A stretch of DNA of 64,000 nucleotides. It comes from Epiperipatus broadwayi. Its lineage: Eukaryota; Onychophora; Udeonychophora; Euonychophora; Peripatidae. The position numbers and the translations under genes were made by a program. The stretch spans positions 7,272,188 through 7,336,187 of the forward strand of contig JAQFVV010000013.1 in assembly GCA_028023455.1 (NCBI GenBank), read 5' to 3'. Numbering within the stretch: the stretch's first letter is position 1; every line of letters begins with the position of its first letter. A model generated the notes under the pieces. It was not told the origin of the DNA, made no database searches, and saw only the letters and a program-made list of their open reading frames with translations. Of the stretch, positions 37,194 through 48,674 are shown piece by piece.

Positions 37194-40100
37194 TGAAACG
37201 GAAATCTCCAATCCCTTTCCGTTTCACCATCAAACCTAATGACACTCTCATCTGTGCTAAGTTCGAACCTATTTAAATGTTAATAAATATAAAATTCGTT
37301 CATGTCCGTATAAACAGTATTATATATTTACGTGCGAACGAACGCTATAATTAGATAGGATTAGTAAAATTATAGCGTACTAAAGTTATTTAATATTTCT
37401 AAAAATGTTTATTATATTATTTAAGTTAAGAGTAAATTATTAATTTTGTTGTTTAATATTGTAATTTCGTATGTGGATATATAATCTGTGCTATATAGAA
37501 GAAAGACATGATTTAAAATATGTAAAAGCCGTTATCTAAAAATACTATTAAATGTTTCTTTAAAATTGTTAAAAGATTTCTTGTTTTAAATATATTTCAG
37601 GGAAAAGTTTCTCGAAAATATATTTAAAAGCTATATCAAAATATATTTGTAAATTATTTTTAATAAATATGATAAAAATGTTTTCGTTTTAAAAAAATGT
37701 TAAAAGGTTGTTTTTAAATAGAAAGAGTTTCTATGTAAGATTAAAAATAAAAGCTGGTCAAGTAATTAAAAGATTTTTGGTTGTAAACAAGTGTCATTAA
37801 CGACCACACCTGGAATTCGTAAAAAGTAAAACTAGTTAAAAATTTACTAATTAAAATCTCCTTAGATAAGATTTAAGTTATTTTAAAATCTAAATTGGAC
37901 AATTGTTTGCAACGAAAAATCTTAATTATAATAATAGCTTATGGAATGTTTCTAACATAAGTTATCGAAGATCTGAATTATAAATTGAAAAACACTTAAT
38001 TAAATTCCTGAGTCTTGAGGCGGGAGATTCCGATAAGGAAAACATATAAATACTCTGTATTTTTTAACAAGAGAGGACAGCCATATTGTTAGTGAGAGTT
38101 GTAGCCAGTATTCACAATTGTTAATTTGAACATGTCCGGCTAAAAGCGGGCATCTTGTTGCTGTGACTCCGCGGGAGAACGGGGTTTCTCTCGTCGAAAT
38201 GCCTAAACCACCATCATGCCGATAGAAGAGACGAGCCTAACATAATGGGAAAGATGATGCCGCCCAGTCAAACTAAACCAAACCAACAGCCAAGAACTTG
38301 CAGATAAATCATACCGGTACCGTTTTATTTTTCAAACCGCAGAGCTCTGTGTAATTCTAAATGTAATAATATCTATCTAAGTTAGCTAACTTTCCTTTTA
38401 AAATAATGATAAAGCTAAATGTAATCAAAACTTAAAATCCATTTAATAGTTTAATATGTCAATTGCTATCCAAAATTTAATGTGTTAAAGTTTAAATAAT
38501 CTGACTTATTTATATTTTCCTTTCATTTAAAGTGCATTATGTGTTTAGTTTAAAGTTATATCACTGCGGTTGTGTCTATATTTCTTTGTTTATTTTAAAT
38601 GCTTATTATATTTTATATGCCAATATTTCGAAACAGTAGGCACTTATTTTTATGTTTTAAGAAGATATTATTTGAAAATCTTCGCGTAATTTATTTATAG
38701 CGTCAACTTTCTGCGCTGTTTCGAAATCCTATTTTTTTTATTTAAATGATTTAATATGTGAAATGTGGCTCTTTTATAATCAACCAGTTAAAAACTTAAC
38801 CTTATAGTTTTATTTAGAATTAAATTTAGCCTTGATCATATTTATAAGTATATTTGACATTTAAATTCTTAAGTCCATAGAAATATACTTTCCCTCCTTA
38901 AATATTTATTATCTATAAGTAACTTAATAGATCGAACATGTCAAAGTACAGATGTAATAATATTCCCTTTAGTAGCATAGACATTTATTATCAGGCTACG
39001 CAAGAGTTGGTCCCAATTTGATAGAGCTAATATGCTATTAACTCGTATTTCATAGTATGAAATATACTATTCTTTGCTTGGCGGATGTGATCTTATTTTA
39101 TAAAATTATTCTCGTTTTGCTGCTATACGTAATATACGTATCTTAAGATGGAGCCACGGCGTTGCCAGCACATCTTCTCTTATAGGGTAGAGCAGTAGCG
39201 AAGCCTGAGCCAAGGCCAGGTTAGCACGTAAGACCCCCGCCATTCCTGAACACAATGTTCCTTTTCACGCAGCATTGCGATCGGTTACAGGGTACCGGCG
39301 TTTGTCGCAAGAACCCTGAAGTTATTTCATCCATCCGCAGAGCGACTTTTCCTATTATTGTTTACCTGTGCCATAGCGCATTGGTAAAATCTTATTTCAG
39401 CCAACTCTCCCACCTTTATATAACGCTTTCAGCATTCTGAAATTTTCTCTCGAAAGCCATGTTCGATCGATCATTACTTGAGCTGGTTTATGCGCTCGTT
39501 ATTAAATTATATATGGGTATTTTAGTAAATAAATTCATTGATCAAAGGTTAATATAATTATTTATATACCAGCCACAAATGTAATAGGATTTGGCTTATC
39601 GAGATTTATAGACATAACGTAGTGATTAATTATGTATCAATTGTAAACAATTCCTAAGATGGGCACATGTTAAACTCATCTATGAAATTTAATGATTACT
39701 TGTGGAAAGTGATTTTGAATTAATTATTTTTATTTTTTTTTTTTTGAGATTTTTTTCCACCAAATGTTTGTACATTCTACGCTGAATGCTATTGTAAATA
39801 AGTGATATATCTATGAGTTGTAAATAAATATATAATTAATTTAATGTATTTCGTTCTCTGTTTCGTTATTGTTCTAATTCAATCCAATTCTAATTATCCT
39901 TTATAGTCTATATATGTGAAAACTATGCATTAAGTTAAATTAAATTAGTGATATTTTAGTCAATTAAGAACCTTTCTTTTATTCATCAGAGTCTTATTGC
40001 TTCTCCGTGACCTATGTCGGCCGTGTGGAAAGAGATCTACTACGTGTAATTTCAAGGTGGTCATTCATAAGGTCGTGAGTCTTGGAATCCTGGTTGATGA

Positions 40101-40210
40101 GTTGAAGTGCGGTCGGACTCGGGATGTTACAGTCCTAGTCTGGTCAGCTTTGGTCTCTTTCGCTTGGATTCTGAATTCTGTTACGCTCATGTACAAACTT
40201 GACTGTTACA
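37194..40210 (+). repeat. 3' LTR (3,017 bp) of the gag element
   Basis: Starts TGAAAC, ends GACTGTTACA, followed by CTAT and the continuation of the interrupted solo LTR. It is nearly identical to the 5' LTR, with an extra T-rich segment near 39722-39758. A TATAAATA promoter word lies at 38045-38052. Confidence 0.92.
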
Positions 40211-40611
40211 CTATTCATACTTGACCATCTAAATAAAATATTAAAACTCATTGAAATTTATGTAAATGTACAATTAAAGAGTTATCTAAAAAAATGTTAA
40301 ACCTATTCCTTGAATTTAGAATGATTTTATATGTGCGTAAATAAATATTTTTATGTGTTAATTTCTGGCAGTGGCTTTTATTCTTTTATATTTAAGATAT
40401 AAAATTTATATATTTTTATCTCTGCGTCTCCGCTGAACTAGTGACTTGGGCTAACGATCGGAATATTTAAATAAAGTGGAATTTTAACAGCGCGTATCTG
40501 CCTACTTTATAAATTTTTCTAGGCTCAAATGCCTAGATGGCGCCCTTGTAGTGCACATATTGTTTTTGCGGTTAGATTCGATCTTCACTTTCATTCCGAT
40601 TGGTACAATAT

Positions 40612-41431
40612 ATATATATGGTGCAGTGTCTTTATCATTGCTTCTCTGCATATAGATAAAACAGTATACATATAAAATATTTCTTCAGCAAGCTGATATA
40701 CTCTCTTCGTAAGCTGGTCTTTTTTAAAACATTACATTGACATATTGTCATCTTCAGGAAAGGTATAATCCAGTAACTGCTGACATACATACAGTCTGAT
40801 CCATTTAGTCTAGAATTTGGACTTTAAGTATACCAGTTAGTACACAATATATGGGCTAATATAACCAAACGAAATCTGGCCCTGGCCTCCATGTGAATCA
40901 AAACTCCATTGTCATCTGGATTTACTGTCCCTTGCTTTCAGTTATAATGTCATAGTCGTCATGCTTTTATAATCTGTAAAAACTATAAAACTCTTTAATT
41001 TTTTCCAACCTTTTTATAGTCAGGGTGGAGTTTTAAAAAATGCAGTAATTAAAAGCAAGTTTTTTTTCTATCTTGATTGAAAAAAGTTAATGACTCTTTT
41101 TCAATTTACTTTAATCCTTTCAAAAACAACTTTGTAGGATTTTTATCAAAATATGTTGTACAAGCTTTAATTAAAAAAATTATTTAATCAAAATAAGTAG
41201 TGGAATTATATAATTACCATTATATCTATTGTAACATAAAAACATGCTTGTTTTAATTTCAAAATCAGAATTAATAAAATATTAATTAAATTTTTTTAGA
41301 TGTTTAATTTATAATACTTTTTTAAAATTCAAAATTATTTAATCCTTAACTGTTATTCCAGAATAATATAGAAAATTGCTACAAAAAATTTTTTTCTGTG
41401 TTTGTTTCTACTTTTCCATTCAACTTTATAT
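40612..41431. other. AT-rich spacer between LTR elements
   Basis: About 0.8 kb with a TA microsatellite at its start. No gene or repeat recognised. Confidence 0.5.
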
Positions 41432-41795
41432 GTATTGTAACGATATATAAATATGTCGTTACATTAATTTAAAATCAAAACTTAAAAGTTCGCAAATAAA
41501 AGTAAAAAACTAAATGCTAAAATTAAAATGTTTGTTAAACATATATACATTCGCACAGATGCCAAACTTTAAAAATATTTTTTTTTTAAAAAACAAATAA
41601 ATAAGTATTTGAACGTACTTTTTTATAAAAAAAAAGTACAAGATTTAAAAATAAAAACAAGTATTAATTAATTCTTGTAATCTGTAAATGGAAATGATTG
41701 TTTATAAATTGTTTGAATAGCAAGCTAGCCTTGGGCTCTTGTATAATTAAAATGATCTGATGAAAGATAGATAAGAAGAAAAGAGAAATTAGCTT

Positions 41796-41890
41796 GACCA
41801 ATGGAAGCACCAAGCCTCAGCTCGGACCTGAACGAAAATTTGGATTAGTGACGTCTTTGTTCATTCAATCTGGAGATTTACTATAAAAAG
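41796..41890 (+). promoter_or_regulatory. LTR promoter (CCAAT, CRE, TATA), 5' LTR
   Basis: GACCAATGG at 41796-41804, TGACGTC at 41849-41855 and TATAAAAAG at 41882-41890, in the same order as in the other copies. Confidence 0.6.
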
Positions 41891-41933
41891 AGAAATATTG
41901 AGTTCCAGACAGTTTTTTCGGACTTGATTTGAT

Positions 41934-41962
41934 GAGAATGGTAAGATGCACTTGCCGTTCTC
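41934..41962 (+). ncRNA. conserved 5'-end hairpin, 5' LTR
   Basis: GAGAATGGTAAG pairs with CTTGCCGTTCTC around loop ATGCA, 12 pairs with two G-U pairs. Starts 44 nt downstream of the TATA box end. Confidence 0.75.
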
Positions 41963-43516
41963 TCTCATTTTTTTTTGTTTTAAAAAAAATATAAAATGAA
42001 AAGACTGTGATACAAGAATGGAACCAGCTAATGCTACCTCCAGAACAATATCTTCCAATGGAGGTTTCACGGGAATTAAAAGCAGAAACCTGGACTCTTC
42101 TACCATAAGCTATATGAAATGAACAATTGTTAAAATCAATTAAGAACTTTCGTCAAGTTTTACAAATTGATAAACAAGCCAACTTAAATGTTAAAACGGA
42201 CTCTTATCTGACTCTTGTAAGTTTTTAAATCAAATTAATAATGTTTAATTTTATATGTTTTCCGATTAATAAAAATCATTTCCATTTTTTTTCTTTCTTA
42301 TTGTATAAATTATTTGTTGTTTAAATTTTAAATGAGGGAATTTGAGGTTGGGTATAGATGTTGCATAGATTTGTTAGCATTTGATAATGTTGTGGTTTTC
42401 ACATTCGATTAGAATATATGTCAACGATATCACTGCAAGCATCTTACGATGAATGCTAATGGGATTTGTATATTCCCTATTCAAGTGACGTTTATCGATG
42501 ACTTTGTATTTTGATCGGTTGTGTTTAATTTGGAATGTTTTTGACCATGGAATCTGTGCAGCTGATCTGTACTCAACATTTTAAAACAAATTTTATAAAA
42601 TGCTTTTGTGCGAACATATCTAAATGTTAAATTTAAGTCAGGCGTGAATGGCTATATAGTTTGTAAAGTTATATTAAGGGAGGGTAATCTTAGGTTATTC
42701 ATTTCGTAGTTGAATTGGCTCAATGGATTGGATATATTTGTGTAATTAGTAGATGTAGTATGAGATCTGCTTTGGGCAGGATTGCATATATACGCCACAC
42801 ACCTTCTGTTTGCCTATGGATGGGTTTGTAAGTCGGCAGAAGACTGCAGTCCATTCCTATGGAGTTTTTTGTTTATTGTTCTATTTGCCAACAGATGTAA
42901 CATTCCTGTTGGTGGAGAGTCAATATCTACTCTAATTCTACTTACTGTTCAGATGTCCATTCCTGACAGTATAGTATTTTGTGTTGTCGTATCATGCTAC
43001 ATTGAATACATGAATGTATCTGATGGATTGGCACCAGTTGATTGCGAAATTTGTTGCCTAAGGTTAAATCAGGGAAGAATATTTTCTTTTCAAATGCAGA
43101 TCTATGTAGTCTATTCATACTTGACTATTTAAATAAAATATTAAACTCATTGAAACTTAGTTAAATGTAAAATTAAAAGATTAATAGAAAAATCTAAAAT
43201 GTTGAATTTATTCCTCAAAATTTAAATGTTATTTTATATGTGCGTAAATAAATATTTTTATGTGTTAATTTCTGGCAGTGGCTTTTATTTATTGATATTT
43301 AAGATATAAATTAAGATATAGATTTTATCTCTGCGTCTCCACTGAGCTAGTGACTTGGGCTAACGATCGGAATATTTAAATAAAGTGGAATCTTAACAGC
43401 GCGTATCTGCCTACTCTATAAATTTTTTTAGGTTTAAATGCCCAGATGGTGCCTTGTAGAGCAGATATCGTGGTTTGCGGTTAGATTCGATCTTCACTTT
43501 CATTTCGATCGTTATA

Positions 43517-44108
43517 ATTGGCATCCCAAGTGTGGCCTTACCTCAGAGATTGACCCTGAGCGGGGGAATTGATGATGATGAAATTTTCTATCTTTAATAA
43601 ATCACAAGTGCCCTGAGAATTTTAAAAGTGAATCATGCCCGTAATTTTTTTTCTGAAATTCTATAAATATATTTGTTGTATTGACGTGGGGTTACAGTTT
43701 GAAATTTTGTCTTAAAGGTACTGCCAGTAAGAAAACTTGCGCATATGTAAAGAGAAATACGAGGAATAAAAAGTAATAAATAAAACGTAATTAATAAATA
43801 TAAATCATAATTTTTTTTAAAAAAAAAAGTCTTGTTTAAAATCTAATCGTTTAACTTGCCTAAGTAATACTTAAAAGTTGAAGAAAAGAAACTTGGAACG
43901 GAGGGGGCAGAAATTTAGCTGGTAGTAAGGAATCATCAGTCAACTTTTTTTTTATCATTATATTTGTAATTACTGTTTTGTCTTTTAAAAAAAAAGTTTT
44001 GTCCTTTTGAAATTTCATATATAACAAATTTGTGTAACGTAATTACTAACACTAAGTAAAGTCTTTTTTTTTTTTAATGTTTTTGTTTTTTGAGGAAGTT
44101 TACTGATA
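43517..44108 (+). other. non-coding interior, ending in the shared pre-LTR block
   Basis: 592 bp, AT-rich, no open frame. The last part (44051-44108) has AAGTAAAGTC, a T-run, GAGGAAGTTTACTGATA, matching 37142-37193 before the 3' LTR of the gag element. A short GAGGAAG purine word is all that could stand for a polypurine tract. Confidence 0.7.
43519..43534 (+). promoter_or_regulatory. candidate primer binding site
   Basis: TGGCATCCCAAGTGTG starts two bases after the LTR. Position and the TGG start fit a tRNA primer site of 16 nt (CCA, discriminator, acceptor stem, T stem). I cannot name the tRNA. Confidence 0.5.
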
Positions 44109-44472
44109 TGTAACGATATATAAATATGTCATTACATTAATTTAAAATAAAAACTTAAAAGTTCGCAAATAAAAGTAAAAAACTAAACGCTAAAATTAAA
44201 ATGTTTGTTAAACGTATATACATTCGCACAGATGCCAAACTTTAAAAATTTTTTTTTTTTAAAAACAAATAAATAAGTATTTGAACGTACTTTTTTATAA
44301 AAAAAAAAAAAAGTACAAGATTTAAAAATAAAAACAGGTATTAATTAATTCTTGTAATCTGTAAATGAAAATGATTGTTTATAAATTGTTTGAAAAGCAA
44401 GCTAGCCTTGGGCTCTTGTATAATTAAAATGATCTGATGAAAGATAGATAAGAAGAAAAGAGAAATTAGCTT

Positions 44473-44567
44473 GACCAATGGAAGCACCAAGCCTCAGCCC
44501 GGACCCGAATGAAAATTTGGATTAGTGACGTCTTTGTTCATTCAATCTGGAGATTTACTATAAAAAG
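44473..44567 (+). promoter_or_regulatory. LTR promoter (CCAAT, CRE, TATA), 3' LTR
   Basis: GACCAATGG at 44473-44481, TGACGTC at 44526-44532, TATAAAAAG at 44559-44567. Confidence 0.6.
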
Positions 44568-44610
44568 AGAAATATTGAGTTCGAGACAGTTTTTTCGGAC
44601 TTGATTTGAT

Positions 44611-44639
44611 GAGAACGGTAAGACGCACTTGCCGTTCTC
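44611..44639 (+). ncRNA. conserved 5'-end hairpin, 3' LTR
   Basis: GAGAACGGTAAG pairs with CTTGCCGTTCTC around loop ACGCA: 12 pairs, one of them G-U. This is the best-formed of the three copies. Confidence 0.78.
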
Positions 44640-46196
44640 TCTCATTTTTTTTTGTTTTAAAAAAATATAAAATGAAAAGACTGTGATACAAGAATGGAAC
44701 CAGCTAATGCTACCTCCAGAACATTATCTTCCAATGGAGGTGTCGCAGGAATTAAAAGCAGAAACCTGGACTCTTCTACCATAAGCTATATGAAATGAAC
44801 AATTGTTAAAATCAATTAAGAACTTTCATCAAGTTTTACAAATTGATAAACAAGCCAACTTAAATGTTAAAACGGACGCTTATCTGACTCTTGTAAGTTT
44901 TTAAATCAAATTAATAATGTTTAATTTTATATGTTTTCCGATTGATAAAAATCATTTCCATTTTTTTTTCTTTCTTATTGTATAAATTATTTGTTGTTTA
45001 AATTTTAAATGAGGGAATTTAAGGTTGGGTATAGACATTGCATAGATTCGTTAGCGGTTGATAATTTTGTGGTTTTCACATTCGATTAGAATATATGTCA
45101 ACGATATCACTGCAAGCATCTTACGATGAATGCTAATGGGATTTGTATATTCCCTATGCAAGTGACGTTTATCGATGACTTTGTATTTTGATCGGTTGTG
45201 TTTAATTTGGAATGTTTTTGACCGTGGAATCTGTGCAGCTGATCTGTACTCAACATTTTAAAACAAATTTTATAAAATGCATTTGTGCGAACGTATCTAA
45301 ATGTTAAATTTAAGTCGGGCGTGAATGGCTATATAGTTTGTAAAGTTATATTAAGGGAGGGTAATCTTAGGTTATTCGTTTTGTAGTTGAATTGGCTCAA
45401 TGGATTGGATATATTTGTGTAATTAGTAGATGTAGTATGAGATCCGCTTCGGGCAGGATTGCATATATACGCCACACACCTTCTGTTTGCCTATGGATGG
45501 GTTTGTAAGTCGGCAGAAGACCGCAGTCCATTCCTATGGAGTTTTTTTTATTGTTCTACTTTCCAACAGATGTAACATTCCTGTTGATGGAGAGTCAATG
45601 TCTTCTCTAATTCTACTTACTGTTCAGATGTCCATTCCTGACAGTATAGTATTTTGTGTTGTCATATCATGCTACATTGAATACATGAATGTATCAGATG
45701 GATTGGCGCCAGTTGATTGCGAAATTTGTTGCCTAAGGTTAAATCAGGGAAGAATATTTTCTTTTCAAATGCAGATCTATGTAGTCTATTCATACTTGAC
45801 TATTTAAATAAAATATTAAACTCATTGAAACTTAGTTAAATGTAAAATTAAAAGATTAATAGAAAAGTCTAAAATGTTGAATTTATTCCTCAAAATTTAA
45901 ATGTTATTTTATAGGTGCGTAAATAAATATTTTTATGTGTTAATTTCTGGCAGTGGCTTTTATTTATTGATATTTAAGATATAAATTAAGATATAGATTT
46001 TTATCTCTGCGTCTCCACTGAGCTAGTGACTTGGGCTAACGATCGGAATATTTAAATAAAGTGGAATCTTAACAGCATGTATCTGCCTACTCTATAAATT
46101 TTTCTAGGTTTAAATGCCTAGATGGCACCTTGTAGAGCAGATATCGTAGTTTGCGGTTAGATTCGATCTTCACTTTCATTTCGATCATTATAGTAT

Positions 46197-48674
46197 ATAC
46201 ATGTACTTACCCTATTATGTTTTATGCCATGAGACATAATTATATCAATATATTCACCAGAATGATAGATCTATATAGAATAATTTAATCAAAGAAGTTA
46301 TAACACTATCATAAAACTCTGTTTTTAACTTGTTAAATGCTATAAAAAATTTAAATCTAAGTTAAATCTCAACATACAAGCACAGATTTTCTGTCTAAAA
46401 AGTTATCAAGACATTTAAATTCATTCACAAACTCATATTGATTAGTATAAAATTGAAAAATTATAGAAAATGTTTTTCTATCATTAACTGAACAAATGTC
46501 TTATTTTTTCCATTAATTATTAAACCAAAGTTTTTACAGCTTACACTGAAAATATTCAAAACACTCTGCAGATCATCTTTGAACTGGCAAGCTTAAGTAT
46601 TGTCTGCATAATGTATGTAAATCAAAGAGCAAAATTATATAAAGATTTTGTGTTTGCTTTTAATCAGTTCAAATTAAAAGTATTGCTATCAAATCTATAT
46701 TGCATCTTAGTATCAGTTTTAAGAAATCATCTACAAACTGTCATTAAAATGAATACTAAATTAAGATTTTATAATATTACTGTTTAGTTTCAATTTTTAA
46801 ATACTTCAGATTTTTTAACTTATTATACTATTAAACTACATAATATAATCAAACTTCAATGGGAAAACTGTATGATTTTAAATATTTCTATAAAGCTTTA
46901 TAATTAACTGAGTCAGATGTTTTTATTCATTTGATAGATGAAATGTTTGTATGCATTTCATAACCACTTTATACAATTCAAACTAACAATCTGCAATTTA
47001 AAATTTTAGAATTTGAACTCAAGGCAATTTAAATGCATATTTATATAAATCTAACAATAGGTCAATTTTATCTCAATAGTATAATTATTCAAACTTATAA
47101 TAAATGGCTCTACATTAGAATAAAGAGAACTGATTTTGAAAGCATACATTGAGTAAAGTGGAGTCTGTATTTGCTTTAAAACTGAAATCACTAAAATATA
47201 TAATTACTAACCAGATTTATATTATAATAAAATTGGCAAGAGTTCAATGCTATAAGCTTTATTTTAATTTTAGCCTACTAATTTGAACACTGCAGAGAAA
47301 ATTGGCTGCTAAAATACCAGTCTTGAATTTTAATCTCTTATTGATTGGGTGATATGAATATTATAATATTAAATGATTTGACCTCTGATAACTATTCAAG
47401 CTTACAGTAGATGACTCTGAAGTAGGATGAAATGAGTTATTTTTGGAAATATATATTAACAGGCTGAGAAAATTATGTGAGATTTTCTTGGTAAAGTTCA
47501 ATAGTTAAACCTTCCCCAATATTGTTCTATCTGTAAGAAAACATTATCATTTCTATATGTAAAGTACAAATAAAATAATAATGATATTTCATAAATAAAA
47601 CATCAGTTCTACAATTTAGAAATAATGATATTAAACCAATAAATTGCAATTAAAACAAAATAAAGTTTATATATCTATTTATTTATATTTCATTGAGGTA
47701 GATTTACTCAAAATTATTTTAAATATTTTTTTAAATAATTTTGGAAATTAGCGCCTCTTTTAGAATTGATACACTATCAAATTGAAAGAAACAAATTAAT
47801 AATCTTTAAATTTGAATTGATTTAAATGAATAGTCCTTTTTTCTCTCTCTCTTTCCTTTTCTTTCAAAGCAATCACTTCCAAATCACAATTAGATCAAGA
47901 TACTACTTTTTCATTTTTGGTTTGAATTAAATTCTGACATTTTTTATTGCAGCTCCTATTATTTTAATGGAAGTTAATAAAAATCTTATTTCTTTCTACT
48001 ATTTCAATAGTTGCTGATGGAAAATAATAAAGGTAATTAGAAAAATTGAGGGAACTTCAAATCAACTCTTACTATGATTGTTGTCTGTGATACATTATCA
48101 TTACTAGAAATTTTAGTTGTGGTGAAATGTATCAGAAATATTTAATATGAAATTTGGTTATAGGAAAGTATTATTAATAATTGTCACTCTACCTTCCCTA
48201 GTGAAATAAGACAACATGATTGGTATTTAGCTTCATGACTTGTTGATTACTGTAAGATTACCAGAATAATAATGAATAAATTATTTTTATATACTATCTT
48301 TTTTATTTTATTTTTAACACCTTATCAAATCCTTCATTAACATAAAAAAAATAAACATTAAATAAAAAAACAACTTGTGTAAACTTTACTAATTAACCTA
48401 AAACAATAAGTAATGTATTTCCTTAGAATTAATATGAAACTATATGTGAACAATATGTTTCTATCATTCTATTTTTTTTTGTTTCTTTTCTGGTAATAAA
48501 ATAACTTTGTGATCTGTTGTTGCTGTTTTTGTTTTTACCCCTTTAATTAGAATAAATATTGCTGAATTTGTATAAAATATGATTTTCAAAAACAAGACAT
48601 TAGAATTAAAGAACAGAATGTCTCTTTTTTTTATAATTTAGATAAAATGAATTTTAATTGAATCAAATCATATT
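46197..48674. other. AT-rich stretch, no gene seen
   Basis: About 2.5 kb without exons. Some segments (about 47090-47200 and 47390-47500) look like very old degenerate repeats of each other, too weak to define. Confidence 0.45.

Larger units (their letters stand above)
30631..40214 (+). mobile_element. gag-only LTR retrotransposon with ~3-kb LTRs
   Basis: A 9,576-bp element (30635-40210) begins TGAAAC and ends TTACA, with CTAT on both sides (30631-30634 and 40211-40214). It interrupts the 2.1-kb solo LTR. The order is 5' LTR, repeat-rich leader, gag, AT minisatellite, pre-LTR block, 3' LTR. No protease, RT, RNase H or integrase frame exists between the gag stop and the 3' LTR, so the element is non-autonomous. 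Its two LTRs are nearly identical apart from short indels, pointing to recent insertion. The gag type indicates Ty3/Gypsy affinity. Confidence 0.9.
28914..40611 (+). mobile_element. solo LTR (2.1-kb family), split by a later insertion
   Basis: Segments 28918-30634 and 40215-40607 together make one LTR of about 2,110 bp, beginning TGTAACG and ending GTACA. It aligns end to end with the LTRs at 41436-43516 and 44109-46192. ATAT flanks both ends (28914-28917 and 40608-40611), a 4-bp target duplication, although the surroundings are TA-rich. No internal region or second LTR is present, so it is a solo LTR. The 9.6-kb gag element was inserted into it afterwards. It differs from the other two copies by tens of percent in places, so it is an older copy or a different subfamily. 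Confidence 0.85.
41436..43516 (+). repeat. 5' LTR (2,081 bp)
   Basis: Begins TGTAACG, ends GTTATA (probably a decayed GTTACA). Contains promoter words, the 5'-end hairpin, a GTAAGT splice donor and AATAAA near its end (about 43378). The open frame 42782-43132 is shared with the 3' LTR only because the LTRs are near-identical. Confidence 0.92.
44109..46192 (+). repeat. 3' LTR (2,084 bp)
   Basis: Begins TGTAACG, ends ATTATA, then GTAT. It is a close copy of 41436-43516. The 106-codon frame at 45487-45807 is the counterpart of that at 42782-43132; the frame is not the same length in the two copies, so I do not call it a gene. Confidence 0.92.
41432..46196 (+). mobile_element. non-coding LTR retrotransposon (2.1-kb LTRs, 0.6-kb interior)
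   Basis: Two LTRs, 41436-43516 and 44109-46192, flank a 592-bp interior. GTAT occurs on both outer sides (41432-41435 and 46193-46196). The interior has no open frame of note. It starts two bases after the 5' LTR with a TGG-initiated primer-site candidate and ends with the pre-LTR block shared with the gag element. The LTRs differ by only a few percent. Without any gene the element must be mobilised by proteins from elsewhere. It resembles TRIM or LARD elements in logic but has long LTRs with a short interior. Confidence 0.9.

Noticed and set aside
42018-44798. 34-codon frame starting MEPANATSRT in both LTRs of the non-coding element (42018-42122 and 44694-44798)
   Set aside because: The few differences between copies change amino acids, and the solo LTR lacks the ATG. 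There is no sign of selection on protein.
45487-45807. Cys-rich 106/116-codon frames in the 2.1-kb LTRs
   Set aside because: They are shared only because the LTRs are near-identical, differ in length and start, and have no recognised domain.
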